A stretch of 11,429 nucleotides of DNA from Nitrosomonadales bacterium (GTDB lineage: Bacteria; Pseudomonadota; Gammaproteobacteria; Burkholderiales; SG8-41): contig VFLF01000655.1 of the NCBI GenBank assembly GCA_009885185.1, positions 1-11,429 on the forward strand, written 5' to 3'. Of the stretch, positions 1 through 6,708 are shown piece after piece; position 1 is the first letter of the stretch, and every line of letters starts with the position of its first letter. The translations under genes and the position numbers were made by a program. The notes below the pieces were generated by a model. The model saw only the letters and a list, made by a program, of their open reading frames with translations, searched no databases and was not told the DNA's origin.

Positions 1-438
1 CGCCGCGAAGTTGGGATGCGAACAGATTACGTTGGGGCCGGTCGCGATCTGATTGATAGGGGCAAAGGATTTTTCCGCATCGAAGGGCACCTTATGCACC
101 GCCGGATTGATGGTGTATGAGGTGGATACGATCAGCAGCGTATGGCCGTCGGCGGGCGCGCGCGCGGCGAGTTCGGTTCCAATGATGCCATCGGCGCCGG
201 GCCGGTTATCCACGATGGTCTGATGCGGCATGCGCTCACCCATCTTGCGCGCCAGAAACCGCGCAAGAATGTCATTGCTGCCGCCCGGCGGGAACGGCAC
301 GATCAGGCGGATCGGCTTGGCGGGGAAGCGGCCGGCATCCGGCGTTTGCGCCGCGACCGTGCCCGCGGCTGCTAAACAAAGTAGCGCCAGCAAACAAGCA
401 GGCATCGAGCATTGCAGCCGGTCAATTCGCGCATTCAT
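1..438 (-). CDS. Bug/TctC-family tripartite tricarboxylate transporter substrate-binding protein, N-terminal part
   Basis: The first 146 residues of a periplasmic solute receptor are visible; the C-terminal half lies beyond the left edge (family members are usually about 320-330 residues). I translated this from the minus strand. Residues 1-30 form a signal peptide with a hydrophobic core (ACLLALLCLAAAG) and a likely cleavage site after VAA30. The mature protein opens with FPAKPIRLIVPFPPGGSND (38-56), the hallmark of Bug proteins. It continues with a NRPGADGIIGTE segment and a DGHTLLI segment, both typical of the family. Bug receptors bind small carboxylates or other organic acids in the periplasm and deliver them to a TctAB-type permease, though many are orphans. 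The ATG start has a strong GGAGG (445-449) six bases upstream. The gene is divergent from the CoA-ester operon, which suggests it captures that operon's substrate (inference). The exact ligand cannot be read from the sequence. Confidence 0.93.
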   Translation of the reverse strand, partial: MNARIDRLQCSMPACLLALLCLAAAGTVAAQTPDAGRFPAKPIRLIVPFPPGGSNDILARFLARKMGERMPHQTIVDNRPGADGIIGTELAARAPADGHTLLIVSTSYTINPAVHKVPFDAEKSFAPINQIATGPNVICSHPNFAA

Positions 439-473
439 GGTTTTCCTCCGGGCGTTTCCCGTCATTTAAGTTC

Positions 474-503
474 AGTGTAGATCGCGCCTCGTTGCGCTGT
501 CAA
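474..503 (-). promoter_or_regulatory. predicted sigma70 promoter of the Bug receptor gene
   Basis: Reading the minus strand, a perfect -35 TTGACA (498-503) is followed after 18 bp by TACACT (474-479), a 4/6 match to the -10 consensus. Transcription would begin near 467, giving a leader of about 30 nt that contains the GGAGG ribosome site. It mirrors the opposite promoter about the same axis. Seen by eye, no mapped start site. Confidence 0.5.
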
Positions 504-523
504 TTCATCTAGATCATTTGACA
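498..523. promoter_or_regulatory. 26-bp inverted repeat, candidate operator of the divergent promoters
   Basis: The left half TGTCAATTCATCT and the right half AGATCATTTGACA are reverse complements at 11 of 13 positions. The core ATCTAGAT (507-514) is a perfect palindrome. The outer six bases of each arm are the consensus -35 hexamers of the two divergent promoters, so a bound dimer would cover both -35 regions at once. The GntR/FCD protein encoded at 2605-3354 is the obvious candidate ligand (inference). No second copy of this motif was found in the window. Confidence 0.6.
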
Positions 524-547
524 GACGCAAGCGGGCGGCGATAGCAT
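518..547 (+). promoter_or_regulatory. predicted sigma70 promoter of the CoA-ester operon
   Basis: A consensus -35 TTGACA (518-523) is followed after 18 bp by TAGCAT (542-547), a 4/6 match to TATAAT. The expected transcription start is at about 553-555, essentially at the ATG of the first gene (555). The transcript would then be leaderless or nearly so, which fits the absence of a clear Shine-Dalgarno sequence before that gene. Confidence 0.45.
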
Positions 548-554
548 CGGCGTC

Positions 555-1799
555 ATGTCTGTTCGTTCCGTTCCCAGCAGCCGCTTCGATTTTTCGCCGC
601 ACCTCCCGAACGTTCGCGGCGGCGACGTGGTGACGTGGTTGCAGGGCACCGGCGAGCCGCTGGGGCTGACCCAACGCCTTGCTGCGCAGCGGCACGAGTT
701 GCCGCCGCTCGAAGTATTCATCGGCATGCTGTCGAGCCAGACGCTGAAACCGGAGCACGCCGACCGCTTTCGCTTTCGCGGCTTGAACGGCGCGGGCACT
801 GCGCGCACGCTCACCGCCGCGAACCTGCTGGCCATTGTGCCCGCGCATGTGTCCGCCGTGCCGTCGTTGATCCGCTCGGGCGCGATCCGCGTTGACGTGC
901 TGCTGCTGCGCGTGCGCCCGCATCCGACGCCAGGGTTTTACAGCGCGGGCGTGATGGTGGATTTTCTGCCCGCCATGGTGCGGGCGGCGCGTTGCGTGAT
1001 CGCCGAAATCGACGAACGCCTTCCGCTTACCGCGCACGATGCGCTTGTCGCCGCCGAAGACATCGATGTGTTCACCGAATGCGACGCGGACGAGGTGCTG
1101 ATGCCCGATCCGGAGCCGACGGCGATCGACATGCGTATTGCCGCGCATGTCGCGGCGCTGATTCCCGATGGCGCGACCCTTCAGGTCGGCGTTGGCGGTT
1201 TGCCGGTGGCGGTGTGCCGGGCGCTGGCGCATCACCGCAATCTCGGCATACACAGCGGGGTAATCTCGGACATCGTGGTTGATCTGGTGGAAAAAGGCGT
1301 CATCACCCCCGCGCGCCGCATCGTCACCGGCGGGCTGTTCGGTACGCGCTGTCTGATGAATTTCGCCGACGGCAACGACCTGATCGAAATGCGTTCGTCC
1401 GATTACACGCATAACCAGCGGGTGCTGGCGGGGCTGCCGAATTTGTACTCGGTCAACTCCGGCGTCGAGGTGGATCTCACCGGCAACGTGAATTCCGAAA
1501 TTGCGGCGGGGCGCTATCTGGGCGCGGTCGGCGGGCAGGCCGATTTTGTGCGCGGCGCGGTGGCTTCCAGCGGCGGGCGTTCGATCATGGCGCTGCCGTC
1601 CGCCACGCCCGACGGCAAGCACTCGCGCATTGTCTCGTCGCTCGAAGGCCGGCCGGTTACCACCACGCGCGCCGACATTGATATCGTGGTCACCGAATAC
1701 GGCGTCGCCGATTTGCGCGGGCGCTCGTTCAGCGAGCGCGCCGAACGCCTGCGCGCCATAGCCCATCCCGATTTCCGTGACCGGCTTCAACTACAGTAG
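555..1799 (+). CDS. acetyl-CoA hydrolase/transferase family protein (4-hydroxybutyrate CoA-transferase-like)
   Basis: This 414-residue protein of the class I CoA-transferase / acetyl-CoA hydrolase superfamily would move CoA between acyl groups, or hydrolyse an acyl-CoA, in the cytoplasm. Visible motifs are the glycine loop GVGGLP (212-217), NSGVEVDLTGNVNSE (around 301-315) and the CoA-binding GAVGGQADFVRGA (323-335). The C-terminal VTEYGVADLRGRS is typical of the family. The length is close to that of AbfT-like enzymes (about 430-440). At the position where AbfT/Cat1-type enzymes carry the catalytic Glu in an IHTE-type motif, this protein reads IHSG (Gly235). Other beta-proteobacterial members may share this, so the exact reaction is uncertain. 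The ATG at 555 has no clear ribosome site and lies at the predicted transcription start. It is the first gene of the operon, 8 bp before the crotonase. Confidence 0.88.
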   Translation: MSVRSVPSSRFDFSPHLPNVRGGDVVTWLQGTGEPLGLTQRLAAQRHELPPLEVFIGMLSSQTLKPEHADRFRFRGLNGAGTARTLTAANLLAIVPAHVSAVPSLIRSGAIRVDVLLLRVRPHPTPGFYSAGVMVDFLPAMVRAARCVIAEIDERLPLTAHDALVAAEDIDVFTECDADEVLMPDPEPTAIDMRIAAHVAALIPDGATLQVGVGGLPVAVCRALAHHRNLGIHSGVISDIVVDLVEKGVITPARRIVTGGLFGTRCLMNFADGNDLIEMRSSDYTHNQRVLAGLPNLYSVNSGVEVDLTGNVNSEIAAGRYLGAVGGQADFVRGAVASSGGRSIMALPSATPDGKHSRIVSSLEGRPVTTTRADIDIVVTEYGVADLRGRSFSERAERLRAIAHPDFRDRLQLQ

Positions 1800-1807
1800 G
1801 AACCAGC

Positions 1808-2608
1808 ATGCAAGCAGACTCAGGCATCGTCGTGGACAAAGGTACGAATGGCGCGGAGGGCATTGTGCAGATACGCCTGAATCGCCCCGACCGGCTCAAT
1901 GCGCTCGGCGTGGACATGACGGACGCGCTGCTGGCGGCGATTACCGATGCGGCCAGCAGTCATGCGCGCGTGATTGTGATACGCGGCACGGGCCGTGCGT
2001 TTTGCGTGGGGGCAGACCTCAAAGAGCGCCGCACGATGGAGGAAGCGGCGCGCGTCAAACACAATCGCGCGATCAACGCGGCGGTGGATGCGCTGGGCGC
2101 GGCGCCGATGCCGACCGTCTGCGCCATCAACGGGCTGGCGCTGGGCGGCGGCTGCGAAATCGCACTGGCCTGTGATCTGCGCTACGCGGCGCAAGACGCG
2201 CAAATCGGTCTTACCGAGGCGCGCATCGGCGCGATCCCCGGCGCGGGCGGCACGCAGCGCATGCCGCGCGCCGTCGGCGCCCTGCGCGCGCTCGAACTCA
2301 TCCTCACCGGCGAACCCATCACCGGCCAACGCGCCGCCGACATCGGCCTTGTCAACGCCGCCGTCGCCGCGGACCAGCTCGACGCGCATGTGACGCGCAT
2401 CGCCGCGGTGCTGGCATCGCGTTCGCCGTCCGGCGCGCGCACCGCCAAGCGACTGATTTATGGCGGCCTTGAAACAACGCTGGCCGAAGGGTTGAAGCAA
2501 GAAGCCAGTGCCCTGCGTGATATCTTGACTTCGGCCGATTACGCCGAAGGCCTCGCCGCGTTCGCGGAAAAGCGGCCGCCGCATTTTGGCGAAAGTGATA
2601 CCAGATGA
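1808..2608 (+). CDS. enoyl-CoA hydratase/isomerase (crotonase) family protein
   Basis: This 266-residue cytoplasmic crotonase-fold enzyme probably adds water across the double bond of an enoyl-CoA. Oxyanion-hole segments are AFCVGADLKE (64-73) and NGLALGGGCEIA (108-119). Both hydratase acids are present and spaced exactly 20 residues apart: Glu117 in GGGCE and Glu137 in LTEARIG. These match Glu144 and Glu164 of rat mitochondrial enoyl-CoA hydratase, so hydratase activity is more likely than a pure isomerase or thioesterase. The following IPGAGGTQRMPRAVG stretch is also classical. The ATG at 1808 is preceded by AGGA (1798-1801) six bases upstream. The stop codon overlaps the start of the GntR gene as ATGA, which implies translational coupling. 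Together with the dehydrogenase at 3386 it would carry out a beta-oxidation-like pair of steps. Substrate unknown. Confidence 0.93.
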   Translation: MQADSGIVVDKGTNGAEGIVQIRLNRPDRLNALGVDMTDALLAAITDAASSHARVIVIRGTGRAFCVGADLKERRTMEEAARVKHNRAINAAVDALGAAPMPTVCAINGLALGGGCEIALACDLRYAAQDAQIGLTEARIGAIPGAGGTQRMPRAVGALRALELILTGEPITGQRAADIGLVNAAVAADQLDAHVTRIAAVLASRSPSGARTAKRLIYGGLETTLAEGLKQEASALRDILTSADYAEGLAAFAEKRPPHFGESDTR

Positions 2609-3354
2609 GCGCCCATCGCAGCAAAGCCGAGCACGTCGCGCAGCAGTTGCTCGATCGCATCATCGCCGCCAAGCTAAAGCCCGGCAGCAGCTTCGCTACC
2701 GAAGCCGAGCTGCTGCCGCAGTTCAGCGTGAGCCGGCCGACGTTGCGCGAGGGCCTGAAGCTGCTTGAGTCCCAGGGCGTGCTTGAACGCCGCCCCGGCC
2801 CCGGCGGCGGCATTATCCTGCGCGAGCCGAGCATCGACCTGCTGGCGCATGGGCTGTCGGTGTACCTGCGCCTGCACGAGGTGCCGTTCTCGACCGTGCT
2901 CAAGGCGCGCGAAGTGATCGAACCCGCGCTCGCCTACGAGGCGGCCCTCAACGGAACCGACGAACATTTCGCCGAACTGGAGGCATCGATCACGCGCATG
3001 AAGGCGCTGGATGCGCCGCGCGATCAGGCGGCGTTCCTCGAAGAGAACCGCATGTTTCACAGCATCATCGCGCGCGCGGGCGGCAACAAGGTGCTGGAAG
3101 TATTCTGGAACACCATCAGCATCCTCGCCGCCGGCGAGCATCACGGCATCCGCTATTCGGTCGGCAATCAGACGCATGTGGTGAAAGCGCACCAACGCGT
3201 CCTTGACGCCTGCCGCCGTCGCGACGGCGCCGCCGCCGCCGCCGAGATGGAAAGCCATGTGGGCGCGCTTGAAAACCTGGTGCGCCAGCGGTATCAGCAT
3301 TTATTGAAACACCCGACCAGCGTCTTTGAGCGGCCCGGTCGCTTGAGGGCTTAA
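2605..3354 (+). CDS. GntR-family transcriptional regulator with FCD ligand domain
   Basis: This 249-residue regulator has an N-terminal winged helix (about 8-72). It contains LKPGSSFATEAELLPQFSVS, then SRPTLREGLKLLESQGVLE, which is the GntR recognition helix and wing. A helical FCD domain follows (about 95-225). FCD proteins bind a metabolite, often through a metal held by one Asp and three His. Here His152 (NRMFHSII), His196 (KAHQRVL) and His218 (MESHV) are present, but the usual Asp four residues before the first His is Asn148. The start ATG overlaps the stop of the crotonase gene (ATGA), so the regulator is translated with the enzymes and would adjust its own level. Its likely target is the inverted repeat at 498-523, possibly also the one at 3351-3368. 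The effector is probably an acid or CoA ester of this pathway (inference). Confidence 0.93.
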   Translation: MSAHRSKAEHVAQQLLDRIIAAKLKPGSSFATEAELLPQFSVSRPTLREGLKLLESQGVLERRPGPGGGIILREPSIDLLAHGLSVYLRLHEVPFSTVLKAREVIEPALAYEAALNGTDEHFAELEASITRMKALDAPRDQAAFLEENRMFHSIIARAGGNKVLEVFWNTISILAAGEHHGIRYSVGNQTHVVKAHQRVLDACRRRDGAAAAAEMESHVGALENLVRQRYQHLLKHPTSVFERPGRLRA

Positions 3355-3368
3355 CGCAATTGCGTAAA
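3351..3368. promoter_or_regulatory. 18-bp inverted repeat between the regulator and the dehydrogenase
   Basis: TTAACGCAATTGCGTAAA contains a perfect 12-bp palindrome (ACGCAATTGCGT, 3354-3365), and 8 of 9 pairs match over the full 18 bp. It begins at the stop codon of the GntR gene and ends 17 bp before the dehydrogenase ATG. It could be an operator for an internal promoter, but no clear -35/-10 pair was found beside it. The sequence differs from the 498-523 repeat, so one protein need not bind both. Too short and with too little T-tract to be a terminator. Confidence 0.35.
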
Positions 3369-3385
3369 CCAACAGGAGCTTTTTT

Positions 3386-4552
3386 ATGATGCACTTTGAA
3401 CTGACCCAAGAGCAACGCAGCATGGTCAACACCGTGCGCGAGCTGACGCAGGAAGTATTCAAGCCCAACGCGCTGAAATACATGGACGGCACCTTCCCCT
3501 GGGATAACTTCCGCGAGCTGGCGAAAATCGGCGTGCTCGGCATGGCGATCCCGGAGGAGTACGGCGGGCTGGGCCTGCCGGTGCTCGACACCGCGCTGGT
3601 GCTCGAAGAAGTCTCGAAGGGCTGTTATGTGACGGCGATGGACCTGATGGGCGAAGTCGGCACACAGGCGCGCATCATTGCCACTTACGCGCCGGAGAGC
3701 ATCAAACGCCGGCTGCTGCCGGGGGTGTGTACCTCGGAGGTCATCCTCGCCATCTGCATGACCGAACCCCACGCCGGAACGGATGTCGGCAACTACCGCA
3801 CCAACACGGAGATCAAAGGCGACAAGATCATCCTGAACGGCGTCAAAACGCTGATTAGCCGTGTTGACGAAGCGCAAGCTTTCGTGGTCTTTACCCGCGT
3901 GAACAAACTGCCGGGGATAGGCGGCATCGGTTGCGTGCTGATCGAACGAGGCACGCCCGGCTTCGAATGCACCGCGCGTTATCACACCATGGGCGGCGAA
4001 AATCTGGCGGAGATTCGCTTTGATAACTGCGAGTTGCCGCTGGAAAACCTGATTCTCAAGGAAGGCGGCTTTCGCAAGATGATCAGCGCATTCAACACGC
4101 AGCGCTGCCTGAACCCCAGCGTGTCGCTGGGCCTTGCCGAAGGCGCGTTCGAGGAAGCCGTTAAGTACGCCCGCGACCGCAGCGCCTTCGGACGGCCGAT
4201 CGGCGAGTTTCAGGCGATGCGTCACAAGCTGGCGGAAATGTATCGCGACATCGAAGCCAGCCGCTCGGTGCTGTATCGCGCGGCGGCATCGGCGAATCCG
4301 TTTCCCGATCCGTATCTGGCCGCCGTGGCGAAAATCACCGTGAACGAAATGTCGCTGCGGGTGACCAGTGATGCGATTCAGGTACACGGCGGTTATGGTT
4401 TCACCGACGAATTCCCGGTGTCGCGCTTTTATCGCGGGGCGCGTTACGGCACGCTGGGCGGCGGCACCACCGAGACGCTGAAAGACCTCGTCGGCAAGAA
4501 AATCATGAAGGATTTTCCCATCGACGGGTTCCTCGGCATGGGCAATTTTTAG
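3386..4552 (+). CDS. acyl-CoA dehydrogenase family protein
   Basis: A flavoenzyme of 388 residues, full length for the family, expected to desaturate an acyl-CoA at alpha-beta and pass electrons to ETF. Landmarks are MTEPHAGTD (125-133, flavin contact), AFGRPIGEFQ (267-276), QVHGGYGF (332-339) and a C-terminal GGGTTE (358-363). The catalytic base is unclear. The YEGTSE motif of medium-chain dehydrogenases, whose Glu is the base, is replaced here by GGGTTE (Gly359). At the alternative position used by isovaleryl-CoA dehydrogenase (LDLER), the protein has FNTQR with Gln239. Related bacterial dehydrogenases with GGGT motifs exist, so the family call is firm but the reaction is not. A strong AGGAG (3374-3378) lies seven bases before the ATG at 3386; a second ATG follows immediately at 3389. 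Confidence 0.93.
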   Translation: MMHFELTQEQRSMVNTVRELTQEVFKPNALKYMDGTFPWDNFRELAKIGVLGMAIPEEYGGLGLPVLDTALVLEEVSKGCYVTAMDLMGEVGTQARIIATYAPESIKRRLLPGVCTSEVILAICMTEPHAGTDVGNYRTNTEIKGDKIILNGVKTLISRVDEAQAFVVFTRVNKLPGIGGIGCVLIERGTPGFECTARYHTMGGENLAEIRFDNCELPLENLILKEGGFRKMISAFNTQRCLNPSVSLGLAEGAFEEAVKYARDRSAFGRPIGEFQAMRHKLAEMYRDIEASRSVLYRAAASANPFPDPYLAAVAKITVNEMSLRVTSDAIQVHGGYGFTDEFPVSRFYRGARYGTLGGGTTETLKDLVGKKIMKDFPIDGFLGMGNF

Positions 4553-4567
4553 CGCGCGGATCAGAAT

Positions 4568-5428
4568 ATGCGATCCCTGCTTTTTGTACCGGGCGACGAC
4601 GAACGCAAAATCGCCAAGGGCCTTGCTTGCGCGGCGGACGCGCTGATTCTTGATCTTGAAGACTCGGTGGCGCCGCAACGCAAGGACAGCGCGCGCGCGA
4701 TCTGTGCCGCGACGCTCGCGGCTGGTGCGCGCATGAAACTGTTCGTGCGCATTAACGCGCTCGACACGCCTGCCGCGTTGCTTGATCTGGCCGCGGTGGT
4801 CAAGGCGCGCCCGTTCGGCATCATGCTGCCGAAATGCCGCGGCGGAGACGACGCGCGGCTGTTGTCGCACTACCTCACCGCGCTCGAAGCGCGAGACGGC
4901 GTGCCCGCGGGAGATATCCGCATACTGCCGATCGTTACCGAAACCGGCGGCGCGATGTTTGGCCTTGGCAGTTACGACAATCCGCCGATTCCGCGACTCT
5001 GCGGCATGTTGTGGGGCGGCGAAGACCTCGCAGCAGACTTGGGCGCTATCACCAACCGCGACGAAGACGGACGCTACGCCGCGCCCTATCTGCTGGCGCG
5101 TTCGCTCTGCCTGTTCGCGGCGGCTTCGTCCTCCGTCATCGCGGTCGATGCGGTCTACACCAACTTTCGCGATTCCGTCGGTTTGAAAAAAGAAGCGGTC
5201 GAGGGGCTACGCAGCGGCTTCTCGGCGAAAGCGGCCATCCATCCCGATCAGGTCGGCATCATCAACGAGGCTTTCACCCCGTCGGCGGCGGATGTCGAGG
5301 CGGCGCGGCGGGTGATCGCCGCGTTCGATGCGTCGCCTGGCGCGGGCGTGGTGTCGGTGGACGGTAAAATGCTCGACCGGCCGCACTACCGCACCGCACA
5401 GCGGGTGCTGGCGCGCGCGGTCGCCTAG
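4568..5428 (+). CDS. CoA ester lyase, HpcH/HpaI aldolase (CitE-like) family
   Basis: A 286-residue TIM-barrel lyase resembling the citrate lyase beta subunit, malyl-CoA lyase and citramalyl-CoA lyase. Such enzymes cleave or form 3-hydroxyacyl-CoA esters, giving acetyl-CoA (or propionyl-CoA) and a 2-oxo acid. Motifs in order are RSLLFVPGDD (2-11), LDLEDSVAPQRKDSAR (28-43), VRINAL (60-65), MLPKC (86-90), VTETGGAM (123-130), GGEDLAADLG (150-159), KAAIHPDQV (221-229) and DGKMLDRPHYRTA (265-277). Glu125 and Asp153 are the likely Mg ligands and Arg61 the likely CoA/oxoacid contact, by family analogy. No citrate lyase alpha or gamma genes are nearby, so it is a stand-alone acyl-CoA lyase. It starts 15 bp after the dehydrogenase, with only a weak GGA seven bases upstream. 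Substrate candidates are malyl-, citramalyl- or longer hydroxyacyl-CoA esters (inference). Confidence 0.9.
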   Translation: MRSLLFVPGDDERKIAKGLACAADALILDLEDSVAPQRKDSARAICAATLAAGARMKLFVRINALDTPAALLDLAAVVKARPFGIMLPKCRGGDDARLLSHYLTALEARDGVPAGDIRILPIVTETGGAMFGLGSYDNPPIPRLCGMLWGGEDLAADLGAITNRDEDGRYAAPYLLARSLCLFAAASSSVIAVDAVYTNFRDSVGLKKEAVEGLRSGFSAKAAIHPDQVGIINEAFTPSAADVEAARRVIAAFDASPGAGVVSVDGKMLDRPHYRTAQRVLARAVA

Positions 5429-5436
5429 CCCTTCAC

Positions 5437-5462
5437 ATTCAATCGCGTTCAATCCCATTCAA
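5437..5462 (+). repeat. three TTCAA repeats with 10-bp period
   Basis: The 50-bp gap between the lyase and CaiB genes contains TTCAA at 5438, 5448 and 5458, each copy preceded by A or G and spaced exactly one helical turn apart. The first two copies extend to TTCAATC. It may be a binding site for a protein contacting one DNA face, or a chance short repeat. The GGAGG ribosome site of the next gene follows at 5470. Confidence 0.35.
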
Positions 5463-5478
5463 GAGTTCCGGAGGCAGT

Positions 5479-6708
5479 TTGTCCACCCATCAACCAACAA
5501 CCAGCAACACCATGGAAACACAATACCCGCTGTCGGGCATCACGGTCATCGACCTGTCGCACATCTATGCCGGCCCCTATGCCACGTTTCTGATGGCGAT
5601 GGCGGGCGCGACCGTCATCAAGGTCGAGCCGCTGGAGGGGGAGAACCTGCGCAGCCGCGGCGACATGGGCGGGGCCGACATGCCGTTCGCCATGCTCAAC
5701 TCCAACAAGCAGCCGGTCACGCTCAATCTCAAATCGGAAAAAGGCCTCGCGCTGTTCCGCGAGATGGTGGCGCGCGCCGATATCCTGGTGGAAAATTTCG
5801 CGCCGGGCGTCACCGACCGCCTCGGCATCGGTGCGGCGGATTTGCATAAGGTCAACCCGCGGCTGATTTACGGCTCAAGCTCGGGCTATGGAAAATCCGG
5901 CCCCTATCGCGACTATCCCGCGATGGATCTGGTGATGCAGGCGATGTGCGGCATCATGGATTCGACGGGTTTCGCGGATCAGCCACCGGTCAAATCCGGC
6001 GCGGCGATGTGCGATTTCAGCGCGGGCGTTCATCTGTATGCCGCGGTTATAACCGCCCTGTATGAGCGCGAGCGCACCGGCAAGGGCCGGGTGGTCGAAA
6101 TCTCGATGCAGGACGCGAACTATGCGGCCATGGCCTCGAACCTCGGCATGCTTCACGCGCGCGGCGCAGCCGCCCCCGCGCGCACCGGCAACCGCCACGC
6201 GGGGCTGGGCATTTCGCCTTATAACGCCTACGCCACACGGGACGGTTACGTGGTGCTCAACGCGCCGGCCGACCATCATTTCCGCGCGATACTCGATGTC
6301 ATGGGCCGCGCGAACCTCAAGACCGATCCGCGCTTTATCACGCGCTCGACGCGCGTCGCCAACATGGCGGCGGTGGACGAACTGATCGAAAGCTGGACCA
6401 GGACGCTGACCAAGAACGACGTGGCGCAACGCATGTTGAAGGCAGCGGTGCCCTGCGCGGCGGTACGCACGCTCACCGAGGTGATGAACGACGAGAACAT
6501 GCACGCGCGCGGCAGCCTGCAATGGATCGATCACCCGCGGATGGGCCGCGTGGTGCTGCCGCATACGCCGCTGGTGTTCGAGGGCACGCCGCGCCGCCCG
6601 CTCGAACCCAGTCTGCCGCTGGGCGCGAGTAATGACGCCATCTACGGGCAGTGGCTCGGCCATTCCGTCGAGGAGTTGGCGGCCTGCAAGGCGGACGGCG
6701 TGATCTAA
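5479..6708 (+). CDS. CaiB/BaiF (class III) CoA-transferase
   Basis: A class III CoA-transferase, a cytoplasmic interlocked-dimer enzyme that moves CoA between carboxylic acids. It has PLSGITVIDLSHIYAGPYAT (17-36), VIKVEPLEG (47-55), LNSNKQPVTLNLKS (73-86), VENFAPG and a GKGRVVEISMQDA segment. The catalytic Asp of the family (Asp169 of formyl-CoA:oxalate CoA-transferase) corresponds to Asp179 in SGAAMCDFSAG. Two starts are possible. The TTG at 5479 has GGAGG (5470-5474) four bases upstream and gives 409 residues. The ATG at 5512 has no ribosome site but gives 398 residues and puts the catalytic Asp at 168, matching the family better. I kept the TTG because of its ribosome site. The extra 11 residues (STHQPTTSNT...) are polar and unlikely to be folded. 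It would activate the pathway acid or recycle CoA from a product; donor and acceptor are not readable. It is the last gene of the operon. Confidence 0.93.
   Translation: MSTHQPTTSNTMETQYPLSGITVIDLSHIYAGPYATFLMAMAGATVIKVEPLEGENLRSRGDMGGADMPFAMLNSNKQPVTLNLKSEKGLALFREMVARADILVENFAPGVTDRLGIGAADLHKVNPRLIYGSSSGYGKSGPYRDYPAMDLVMQAMCGIMDSTGFADQPPVKSGAAMCDFSAGVHLYAAVITALYERERTGKGRVVEISMQDANYAAMASNLGMLHARGAAAPARTGNRHAGLGISPYNAYATRDGYVVLNAPADHHFRAILDVMGRANLKTDPRFITRSTRVANMAAVDELIESWTRTLTKNDVAQRMLKAAVPCAAVRTLTEVMNDENMHARGSLQWIDHPRMGRVVLPHTPLVFEGTPRRPLEPSLPLGASNDAIYGQWLGHSVEELAACKADGVI

Noticed and set aside
142..469. Two short plus-strand frames at the left end
   Set aside because: They lie opposite the Bug receptor, whose minus-strand translation shows a signal peptide and family motifs.
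462..1790. Long minus-strand open frame (442 codons) opposite the first CoA transferase
   Set aside because: Its translation is rich in Arg, His, Gln and Gly with no recognisable motif, as expected for the antisense of a GC-rich gene. The plus-strand frame has clear family motifs.
3116..4870. 584-codon minus-strand open frame opposite the regulator, dehydrogenase and lyase
   Set aside because: It spans three well-supported plus-strand genes and their gaps, and has a low-complexity Arg/His-rich translation. This is an antisense shadow from GC-rich codon bias.
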